A stretch of 5,264 nt of DNA from Chitinophagaceae bacterium. Lineage in GTDB: Bacteria; Bacteroidota; Bacteroidia; Chitinophagales; Chitinophagaceae. The notes under the pieces are model-generated. The model had not been told where the DNA came from, ran no database searches, and saw only the letters and a list, made by a program, of their open reading frames with translations. How positions within the stretch are numbered: the stretch's first letter is position 1; every line of letters starts with the position of its first letter. Location: NCBI GenBank assembly GCA_009996555.1, contig JAACZX010000557.1, positions 1 through 5,264 of the forward strand, written 5' to 3'. This document shows, one piece after another, positions 1 to 5,264 of this stretch. A program made the translations under genes and the position numbers.

Positions 1-137
1 GCAGCATTGGACTTCACCGTTTCAGGCAGCTTCGTCCATTTTCCTGATTTTGCCAACTGTCGGTTTAAACAATCATTGTCTTGTGCAGCAACATAAGAAC
101 AACTGATTACAAATAGGGCTGATACTATTTTCTTCAT
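1..137 (-). CDS. N-terminal fragment of an exported protein or lipoprotein, function unknown
   Basis: Reading the minus strand from the ATG at 137 gives 45 codons that stay open to the window edge, so the 3' part of the gene is missing. The product begins MKKIVSALFVISCSYVAAQD. This is a short signal peptide with two Lys, a hydrophobic core at residues 4-12, and a plausible signal peptidase I site after Ala18, followed by Gln. Residues 10-13 (V-I-S-C) also fit a lipobox, so lipidation on Cys13 is an alternative. The mature part visible (about 27 residues) is polar, has one Cys (Cys23) and matches no family I recognise. The start lies 20 bases after the stop of the 457-aa gene on the same strand, so it is probably the fourth cistron of the operon. 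I am confident that it is a real gene start; function cannot be judged from this fragment. Confidence 0.75.
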   Translation of the reverse strand, partial: MKKIVSALFVISCSYVAAQDNDCLNRQLAKSGKWTKLPETVKSNA

Positions 138-157
138 TGTATAAACGTTTGCCTGAA

Positions 158-1531
158 TTAATTCGAAATTTTTCCATAAGCTGTATAACTACCGTAACTC
201 ACATCCTGCAACCACAGAATGCGTGCTCCTTTTATACAAGAAAAATAAGCGTTGTAAGTAACAGGCCTGCGTTCTATATCGGAACACCATACTTGCCAGT
301 TGCCTACTAGTTTCCATGAGCCGTTTGCTTTTGCCTGATCAACTTTCATGGTAGTGCCTGTAGCACCACTGCCCATGGCAAGGTCCCATGTGTAGGTTTT
401 GTTTTTTTGAAAAACATAATTCACTCTTGAAGCATAGGTTGTAGAACCGGTATATAATCCTGTATAGGTATTGTAATAAGAAGTAGAGCCGCTGAATTCA
501 TTCGACCATTTACCAACAAGATCGTTTTCACCAACTGCAAAGCGATTCATGGTTGTTAATCGCAACAAGGGATCCCAATTACTAAAATACCTGTCTGGAT
601 TATCAATACCAAATACCTGCAAAAAACTTTTTTTGTCGGGAGCAATCACTTCTATCCAACCGCTTCTGCCTTTACTGAACAAAGCTACCCACACATCTTT
701 TTTTGTAGCGTTGTCGTTGAGCAAACCGGCAGCATATAGTCCAGGCTCTGATGCATGGTTATATCCCGGCGTTTGGTACTCACGCAAATTAGAATAACGT
801 GGCGCCACCAGTAAGTTCCAGAATACATTTACATGTTCATCGTATTGCGAATAGTACTTACTGTCTTCTGCACGTGGATAATGCAACAGCACTTTTATAT
901 TTCCTTTTGTTGCTTCCACCCAATCATCTTTCACAACGCTTGTCCACCCATCGTCGAAATTGGAGGTGTTGAATTGATAGCCGTCATTGGAAGCTGCAGA
1001 AGGAGTAGTTTGAACAGGTTTAACCGGAGATGTTTGCTGCTGCACAGAACCTGGCGCCGAAAGATTTAACGAAGCAAGAAATTCATCCATTACATTTCCA
1101 TATACAGTCGTATTGCTGAGCATAAGAAAGCTGGCGCAATTAATACCATCGCTGAATGTATTCAGTAACACCGAAGACGTGTCTTTATTAAATACAAACT
1201 TTCCAAGCCCGGTATAAAGCTTCCAACCCTGGTAAGTTTGTGTATCAATGGCCAAGGGCTCACCTGTTACGCCATAACGTTTCACCACTAACTCTTGCCA
1301 TTCGCTTTTAAAATCAGCATCTGCTGTTCCCTGGCTTGCTGTTTTTTTCAGCAGATCAATTTGTGCCCAGGTACGTTGACTGTTATTTGTAACAGAGTAA
1401 AGCAGACTATTTTCTTTTGCTGACTTTGTCCATTTTTGTGGAGGAGTAAACGTGAAAATATCAAATGTCTGCTGTTGTGCTTTTGCATTGCATTGCACGA
1501 ACAGGAAAAGAAAAATATAAAGTGGTTTCAT
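158..1531 (-). CDS. Exported three-part protein with C-terminal lipocalin-like region, function unknown
   Basis: A 457-residue protein with a signal peptide (residues 1-18, cleavage expected at AKA|QQQ); Cys14 lacks a proper lipobox. Three parts can be seen. Residues 20-157 start with FDIFTFTPPQKWTK and alternate strands and helices in a way that recalls the PsbP/Mog1-like fold of small secreted alpha/beta domains (weak resemblance). Residues 158-182 are a Pro/Gln/Ser/Thr-rich linker. Residues 183-330 hold an aromatic-rich domain with FDDGW, DDWVEATKGNIKVLLHYP and GRSGWIEVIAP; I have the impression that this module recurs in Bacteroidota proteins of unknown function, unchecked. Residues 337-455 begin LVGKWSN, continue with Tyr/Thr-rich strands and end YGKISN, like a lipocalin-type barrel opened by a G-x-W motif. 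No catalytic motif is evident. It likely acts in the periplasm or at the surface. The start is 13 bases after the stop of the 711-aa gene, which supports co-transcription. Confidence 0.9.
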   Translation of the reverse strand: MKPLYIFLFLFVQCNAKAQQQTFDIFTFTPPQKWTKSAKENSLLYSVTNNSQRTWAQIDLLKKTASQGTADADFKSEWQELVVKRYGVTGEPLAIDTQTYQGWKLYTGLGKFVFNKDTSSVLLNTFSDGINCASFLMLSNTTVYGNVMDEFLASLNLSAPGSVQQQTSPVKPVQTTPSAASNDGYQFNTSNFDDGWTSVVKDDWVEATKGNIKVLLHYPRAEDSKYYSQYDEHVNVFWNLLVAPRYSNLREYQTPGYNHASEPGLYAAGLLNDNATKKDVWVALFSKGRSGWIEVIAPDKKSFLQVFGIDNPDRYFSNWDPLLRLTTMNRFAVGENDLVGKWSNEFSGSTSYYNTYTGLYTGSTTYASRVNYVFQKNKTYTWDLAMGSGATGTTMKVDQAKANGSWKLVGNWQVWCSDIERRPVTYNAYFSCIKGARILWLQDVSYGSYTAYGKISN

Positions 1532-1544
1532 GATGAATGTTTAC

Positions 1545-3680
1545 TTAAAGTTTGATTCCCTTTAAAATGCCACTGCCTGTTGCGGTAAAGCCACTGTTGA
1601 TAGAAATAGTGGCGTTAACACCACCAAGAGATATGGAGGGTTCTTTTGGTCCCACATTTACTTCACCAATATCTGTTTCAACTTTTGTATTAAGTGTATT
1701 GGTCTTTACACCTGCATTTGCTGTAATTTTTACACCTGCATCTTTTAATCCTGTACGATCAAATTCTAAAAACCCGGTTACCTCTGCTGACGTTTGTAAC
1801 TGCAACGGACCTTCACCGAATTTTTTCCCTGTGCCTGCTGACACTTCAATAGTGCAGCGTTGAAATTCATCAAAGAAATTGCGGTTCTCTTCACGATCAG
1901 CTGATTTGGTTCCCCAGCCGAGTTTTACAAAATCAATTTCAATTTCTGCGATCATGCGTCCACATTCTGTTTTAATCGACGCATATCCAAAATTCATTTC
2001 GCTTTTGTAGCGGCAATTCACTTCATCATAATCGGGAAGTGTTCCGAACTTTGCAGTTGGTTTCTCGCCAACTTTTTTACAAAGGGTTGTTGGATCTCTG
2101 AAAACGATATTATCAATGGGAGCACGCAGCATGCCTATCCATTCCTGTTTGGCGAGGTTGATGTTAAGCGCAAGCTCTTCCGGAAATGCACGGTATAAAT
2201 TATAATGGGCTACTTCATTAATGCGTGTGTAAACACGATCAAGATGTTTCTTAAAAAAATTCTGGAGAATACTGTTCGCAGACATCAGCAACCGGTTGTT
2301 GATTGCGTCATATGCACTGCAATAAGCTTCAGGTATTCCGAAACCTTCACCCATCTTTCCTCTGAATTGTTCATCCAGCTCCCGCATTTCTTTTCCAGCA
2401 ATTTCTTTCAGGCTATCAACTGATCTATGAATTTGCACTACGGCAATACCAAATGGATCGTGCTGTTCAATGGCAAGTAAATCATCAATACGGGGCCGCA
2501 ATTTTTTTTCTGCTTTTGGTGAAAGATTGACAAATACTGCTGAAGTTTTGGCACCCGTGTAGGGCGCATTCATATCGTGCTTCAACCTTTCCTGGTAACC
2601 TTTTTGAAAAGCAGCAGCAAGCACAACACCTTCCTCTGAAAGTTGCGTAGCGATCCTGTTGCATTCTTTTCTGAATTGCTCCCACTCTACCTGCGCTATT
2701 CTGCTTTCCTCCACATTCTTTGGAAAAGAAGGCCATTTAAATTTCGACAATCCTAACTCGTCGTTCTTGCGGGGAGGATTGAAAAAAATATCATCGGGTT
2801 TTAATTCATAACCGAGATCATTCAACTTTCGTTCTTTATCGCTTGTATGCATGCGGCTTATTGCCTGCTTCATTGATTTGATAGCAGCTGTATGATTTCC
2901 TTTGCTTTCTTCAATGGCAGCTTTTATCTGGTTAGCTTGTGGATGCCATGCACACAGGCGAATAGTGCTGTCGATATATTTTGAAGCCATTGTTATATCG
3001 CCCAGGCCAAACCATGCATGCGCAATGTTGTTAAGGATGGTGCTGTTTTGCGGGTGCTGTTTGTTCAAATAGTTGAGTAGTGGCAGTGCTAATTGTTCAC
3101 CACCACTCATACTCAACATTGCTGCAAAATTGTTCAGGCAATCTGTATTACCAGCGTCTTCAACGCAGGCATTACTCATTAACAGTAAAGCAGGAGCGGC
3201 TTTACCAAATGCCCAAAAACCCACAGCAGCGTTAGCAACGGCCGTTGTTGAACCATATTTCAACTTGATAGATGTGTACAGTTCACTTGCTTTTACAATC
3301 ATTGAAGAAGGAAACCTGCTTTGCAATTTCTGCTGAACCGATTGCAGGTAAACAGGCAAAGCTGTTTTTGTCAATGGCAGCTTTGAGATCGATGCAATTC
3401 TTACTGCATCCCGTTTTGGCACCAGCACATCAGGTTGAATGGTAGCATTTGCCATTGCAAAGTCAGCCGTTTTTTTCATTTGCTTTGCATTCGGCAGTTT
3501 AATGCCCATGCTATCCATAAACCTTTTTTCTTCAGGACTCATGTTGTTAAAAGCATCTTCCATTTCCTTCATCATTTCGTTCATTTCTTTTTGTGAAGGC
3601 GGAGGATCTTTCTTAACGGGTTTCTTTTGTGCAGAAACGGAAAGTGAACACAATAAGAAAGACAGTAGAATGTATTTCAT
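1545..3680 (-). CDS. Exported TPR protein with Met-rich N-terminus and beta-rich C-terminal tail
   Basis: A 711-residue protein with a signal peptide (cleavage expected at VSA|QKK; Cys11 has no lipobox). A Lys/Pro-rich stretch follows, then an amphipathic Met-rich segment at residues 33-58 containing MNEMMKEMEDAFNNMSPEE. Residues 179-276 contain about three TPR-like helical hairpins (LNNFAAMLSMSGGEQLALPLL, ILNNIAHAWFGLGDITMASKYI, IKAAIEESKGNHTAAIKSMKQAI; shown only as landmarks), so protein-protein scaffolding is the best guess. Residues 325-515 are mostly helical with many charged residues. Residues 553-711 switch to beta-strand pattern, with Cys556, Cys573 and Cys609 and a Gly/Thr/Asn-rich tail of alternating hydrophobic residues ending GILKGIKL. 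No enzyme motif is visible. It is the second gene of the minus-strand set, 50 bases after the Hcp-like gene. It is a real gene with high certainty; its role is unknown. Confidence 0.92.
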   Translation of the reverse strand: MKYILLSFLLCSLSVSAQKKPVKKDPPPSQKEMNEMMKEMEDAFNNMSPEEKRFMDSMGIKLPNAKQMKKTADFAMANATIQPDVLVPKRDAVRIASISKLPLTKTALPVYLQSVQQKLQSRFPSSMIVKASELYTSIKLKYGSTTAVANAAVGFWAFGKAAPALLLMSNACVEDAGNTDCLNNFAAMLSMSGGEQLALPLLNYLNKQHPQNSTILNNIAHAWFGLGDITMASKYIDSTIRLCAWHPQANQIKAAIEESKGNHTAAIKSMKQAISRMHTSDKERKLNDLGYELKPDDIFFNPPRKNDELGLSKFKWPSFPKNVEESRIAQVEWEQFRKECNRIATQLSEEGVVLAAAFQKGYQERLKHDMNAPYTGAKTSAVFVNLSPKAEKKLRPRIDDLLAIEQHDPFGIAVVQIHRSVDSLKEIAGKEMRELDEQFRGKMGEGFGIPEAYCSAYDAINNRLLMSANSILQNFFKKHLDRVYTRINEVAHYNLYRAFPEELALNINLAKQEWIGMLRAPIDNIVFRDPTTLCKKVGEKPTAKFGTLPDYDEVNCRYKSEMNFGYASIKTECGRMIAEIEIDFVKLGWGTKSADREENRNFFDEFQRCTIEVSAGTGKKFGEGPLQLQTSAEVTGFLEFDRTGLKDAGVKITANAGVKTNTLNTKVETDIGEVNVGPKEPSISLGGVNATISINSGFTATGSGILKGIKL

Positions 3681-3730
3681 GTATGTAATTATTGCTGTAA
3701 GAAATATGGTCAGAGTAATATTCCGTTAAC

Positions 3731-4246
3731 TTAAAATGTATTCCAGGTTTGTCCTGCTTTAAAATCGTAACCTGTTTTACCACTTACTGTGCGAATGCCC
3801 GTTTTGAGATTATTTTGATAATAAGTAGTACCGATCCGTTCAGCCTGCAGGGTTACACTTGTGCTTCCGTTTGCATCTTGAACCGAGATTACACGAATTG
3901 CTTCAAGACGAACAGTTGACAAAACATTCCATGTTGGTTCGGCAGGCACTATATTAGTAAACACAGCATAAGGAATTGTTTCCTTACTGCCTTGCATGTT
4001 GGCTAAGGTTGCGGAAGCTCCTCCCGATGGCATCATGAACTGCACCTGTGCATTGCCGGCAGTAACGCCTGAAAAACTTGTAGCGATGATCTGCCTTTCG
4101 TAAAACTTTTGAACACTCGTGCCTCGTATAAGCTGGCCACCCGCATCAGTGATCTGCAGAAAGGTTTGCTGTTTCGTTTGTAAGGTTGCAGAGCTACTCC
4201 CTGCTACGAACACGCCAAGCAGTAAGATTTGAAATAAACGTTTCAT
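3731..4246 (-). CDS. Exported Hcp-like beta-barrel protein (tentative type VI Hcp/PF05638-type fold)
   Basis: A 171-residue protein with a signal peptide (KR at residues 2-3, hydrophobic core 5-15, cleavage probably at SSA|TLQ). The mature part, compared from memory with T6SS Hcp proteins, shows the same order of elements: TFLQITDAGG (28-37) for the first strand, GTS...RQIIATSFSGV (42-61) for the region of the Hcp consensus I-x-V-x-S-F-S-x-G, SATLANMQGSKETIPYAVF (78-96), LSTVRLEAIRVISVQ (109-123) for the strand usually reading YL-x-L-x-V-L-V-S-S, then VTLQAERIGTTYY (131-143) and GYDFKAGQTW (159-168) for the typical ending G-W-D-x-K-x-N. Length also fits Hcp (about 160). Cytoplasmic T6SS tube proteins have no signal peptide, so this would be an exported relative. 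Another small exported beta protein is possible. It is the first gene of the minus-strand set. The gene is certain; the fold assignment is about even odds. Confidence 0.9.
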   Translation of the reverse strand: MKRLFQILLLGVFVAGSSSATLQTKQQTFLQITDAGGQLIRGTSVQKFYERQIIATSFSGVTAGNAQVQFMMPSGGASATLANMQGSKETIPYAVFTNIVPAEPTWNVLSTVRLEAIRVISVQDANGSTSVTLQAERIGTTYYQNNLKTGIRTVSGKTGYDFKAGQTWNTF

Positions 4247-4264
4247 ATGTTTATTTTTTTGTGC

Positions 4265-4277
4265 GCCGCTTTGCGGC
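4265..4277. other. GC-rich hairpin in the leader of the Hcp-like gene
   Basis: GCCGC at 4265-4269 and GCGGC at 4273-4277 form a perfect 5-bp stem with a 3-base loop, in otherwise AT-rich sequence. On the minus strand it would sit in the 5' leader of the Hcp-like mRNA, 18 bases before the ATG, with A-rich sequence on both sides. Read on the plus strand it is followed by TGG and then five T, so it could instead act as a weak intrinsic terminator for antisense transcripts. The stem is short; function is unproven. Confidence 0.4.
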
Positions 4278-4300
4278 TGGTTTTTATTGTCACATAGTAT

Positions 4301-4340
4301 GCCCTAAGTAGCCACCGGTTGGTATACGTTGCTTATGGGC
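4301..4340. repeat. Imperfect inverted repeat (8-bp stem with one bulge)
   Basis: GCCCTAAG at 4301-4308 pairs with CTTATGGGC at 4332-4340, leaving one bulged T at 4336. The 23-base loop contains a possible inner 3-bp pairing (CCA 4312-4314 with TGG 4320-4322) around the palindrome ACCGGT (4314-4319). It lies in the presumed leader or promoter-proximal DNA of the minus-strand set and could be an RNA structure or a protein-binding site. Confidence 0.35.
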
Positions 4341-4353
4341 ATTTCATGTAAGA

Positions 4354-4384
4354 TTGATTTACGATGTAAACGTAATACCGCAAA
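4354..4384 (-). promoter_or_regulatory. Weak candidate Bacteroidota promoter for the minus-strand gene set
   Basis: On the minus strand TTTG (4384-4381) is followed after 19 bases by TAAATCAA (4361-4354). The known Bacteroidetes pattern is TTTG, about 19-21 bases, then TAnnTTTG. The -33 box and spacing fit, but only the TA and one T of the -7 box fit. It would give a leader of about 100 bases before the Hcp-like start, including both hairpins. It is the best candidate seen by eye, but weak. Confidence 0.22.
4358..4375. promoter_or_regulatory. Nested inverted repeats, possible operator
   Basis: TTTAC-GAT-GTAAA (4358-4370) is a perfect 5-bp inverted repeat with a 3-base centre. It overlaps a second one, TTACG-N7-CGTAA (4359-4375). 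Together they fill most of the spacer of the weak minus-strand promoter candidate, a position where a bound regulator would block or assist RNA polymerase. Short repeats of this kind also arise by chance in AT-rich DNA, so this is only suggestive. Confidence 0.3.
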
Positions 4385-4472
4385 TGAGTTCAGGGCTTCA
4401 TGGAAAAACAGGATTTTTCAATCCTTAAATCATGGAAAGTGGGGAGAACAGTTTTGGAGAAAGTCTTTTTTA

Positions 4473-4503
4473 TTTGTGATAAGGTAATTTTAGTTTATTT
4501 TAA
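4473..4503 (+). promoter_or_regulatory. Weak candidate promoter for the plus-strand TPR gene
   Basis: TTTG (4473-4476) is followed after 19 bases by TATTTTAA (4496-4503), which matches the TA and the first two T of the Bacteroidetes TAnnTTTG box. Transcription would then begin only a few bases before the ATG at 4509, giving an almost leaderless mRNA. This stretch is very T-rich, so chance matches are likely. Confidence 0.22.
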
Positions 4504-4508
4504 TTCGA

Positions 4509-5264
4509 ATGAAAAAACTACTTCTTTTTACTGCTTTCTGGATCACTACCGCTCATGCGCAGGTGTTTATGAACAAAGACAGCCTGTTGAAATTACTGCC
4601 TTCTGCAAAAGAGAATAAGGAGGCGATTGACCTTTATATCAATATCGGTCAGCAATATGAAAACAGCACGCCAGAGCTTGCAAAATTCTACTATAAAAAA
4701 GCAAGCGACCTCAGTAAAAAGATCAGGTTCCCGGAAGGAGAAGCACGTTCCATTTTTAATTATACCTATGTGCTAAACCTGCAGAGCCGTTTCGATTCAA
4801 GTTTGCAATTAAATCTACAATCTGTTGCTATTGCAAAAAAACTGAACGATCCTGTTATGTTGGGTAAAGCACTTTTTAATACAGGAACATCGTACCGTTT
4901 GCTTTCGCAGTACGAAAATGCAGCAACGTATTACGAAGAGGGGAAAAAAGTATTTGCCGGAAACAACGACAGTTTAATGGAAGCAAGAGGATACGACATT
5001 TTACAACTCCTGTATTATGATCTGCGCAACTACGATCGCTCCATTGCTTATGGAGAAGCTGCTGTAAAATACCTTCGTACAACTGATGATTCTATATGGC
5101 TCGGCAACACACTTAATAACCTTGGCATGAGTTATTCAAAACGAAAAAACTATGTAAAAGCGGAAAGCATCTGGCAGGAAGCATATACCATCGCTAAGAA
5201 CATCGGTCATATTGAAATGCAGGCAGCGCAAATGCTGAACCTTGGCGACCTGAGTTATAACAGG
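4509..5264 (+). CDS. N-terminal part of an exported TPR-repeat protein, possible TPR sensor or regulator
   Basis: From the ATG at 4509 the frame is open for 252 codons to the window end, so the gene is cut. The start is fixed well: an in-frame TAG lies at 4491-4493, and this ATG gives a signal peptide (MKKLLLFTAFWITTAHA, cleavage before Gln18). The rest is helical repeats with a period near 40 residues, beginning at about residues 39, 79, 119, 158, 198 and 237. Typical TPR features include LFNTGTSYRLLSQYENAATY and LNNLGMSYSKRKNYVKAESI. Long-period TPR arrays after a signal peptide are the usual sensory front of Bacteroidota hybrid or simple histidine kinases and of TPR proteins ending in a DNA-binding domain; a transmembrane helix and output domain would then follow, but they are not in view. 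A pure TPR scaffold is the alternative. It is divergent from the minus-strand set. Confidence 0.88.
   Translation, partial: MKKLLLFTAFWITTAHAQVFMNKDSLLKLLPSAKENKEAIDLYINIGQQYENSTPELAKFYYKKASDLSKKIRFPEGEARSIFNYTYVLNLQSRFDSSLQLNLQSVAIAKKLNDPVMLGKALFNTGTSYRLLSQYENAATYYEEGKKVFAGNNDSLMEARGYDILQLLYYDLRNYDRSIAYGEAAVKYLRTTDDSIWLGNTLNNLGMSYSKRKNYVKAESIWQEAYTIAKNIGHIEMQAAQMLNLGDLSYNR

Larger units (their letters stand above)
4247..4508. other. Divergent intergenic region between Hcp-like gene and TPR gene
   Basis: This 262-base region separates two divergently read genes and must hold the promoter of the minus-strand set and that of the plus-strand TPR gene. A reading frame across 4400-4618 on the plus strand exists, but it has no coding character and overlaps the TPR gene in another frame. 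The visible structure consists of a GC-rich hairpin near the Hcp-like start, an imperfect long inverted repeat at 4301-4340, and nested operator-like repeats at 4358-4375. No tRNA or recognisable small RNA was seen. Confidence 0.8.

Noticed and set aside
549..1069. Plus-strand open frames of 82 and 78 codons
   Set aside because: They lie antisense within the 457-aa gene, whose protein has clear domain structure; their translations look like out-of-frame sequence.
24..1437. Shared KWTK in the partial gene product (residues 34-37) and in the 457-aa protein (residues 33-36), as a hint of gene duplication
   Set aside because: Only four residues match and the flanking sequence does not align; too little of the partial gene is visible.
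1552..3729. Several open frames of 72-103 codons on both strands
   Set aside because: They all lie within the 711-aa gene in other frames, or extend just past its start; none has a plausible start context or protein pattern.
3681..3730. Separate promoter for the 711-aa gene
   Set aside because: The 50-base gap shows no TTTG box with a properly spaced TAnnTTTG; read-through from the Hcp-like gene is simpler.
3731..4246. A canonical type VI secretion locus
   Set aside because: No sheath, baseplate, VgrG, membrane-complex or ClpV gene is in the window, and the Hcp-like protein has a signal peptide.
4400..4618. Plus-strand 72-codon frame starting in the intergenic region
   Set aside because: It overlaps the signal peptide region of the TPR gene in another frame, has no domain or signal peptide, and its first half is AT-rich non-coding in character.
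4876..5082. Minus-strand 68-codon frame
   Set aside because: It is antisense to the TPR array, which continues without a break through this region.

Overview
The window looks like chromosomal DNA from a Bacteroidota bacterium, most likely close to Chitinophagaceae (inference from gene style, not from a search). The supporting signs are moderately AT-rich DNA, no strong Shine-Dalgarno sequences, A-rich start contexts, and short signal peptides. Four of the five signal peptides are followed directly by Gln at the predicted signal peptidase I site (SA|Q, KA|Q, AA|Q, HA|Q), a pattern known for Bacteroidetes secreted proteins. I see no rRNA, tRNA, CRISPR array, insertion sequence or integrase.

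Layout: four genes lie head to tail on the minus strand and fill positions 1-4246. In transcription order they are a 171-aa exported protein that reads like an Hcp-type beta-barrel (3731-4246), a 711-aa exported TPR protein with a beta-rich tail (1545-3680), a 457-aa exported three-part protein ending in a lipocalin-like region (158-1531), and the first 45 codons of a further exported protein or lipoprotein (1-137, cut by the window edge). The gaps between them are 50, 13 and 20 bases, so they probably form one operon. A 262-base divergent intergenic region (4247-4508) follows. It holds inverted repeats, a small GC-rich hairpin and two weak promoter candidates. A plus-strand gene starts at 4509 and runs off the right edge. 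It encodes an exported protein made of TPR units with a period of about 40 residues, the usual front end of Bacteroidota TPR sensor kinases or regulators.

How they may work together: every gene seen encodes a protein with a signal peptide, so the minus-strand operon seems to make a set of periplasmic or surface proteins rather than enzymes of a pathway. The most notable point is an Hcp-like fold carrying a Sec signal peptide, next to a large TPR protein. That is incompatible with a normal type VI inner tube, which is built in the cytoplasm, and it may mark an uncharacterised envelope assembly. The divergent TPR gene could be a linked sensor, but its output domain lies outside the window.
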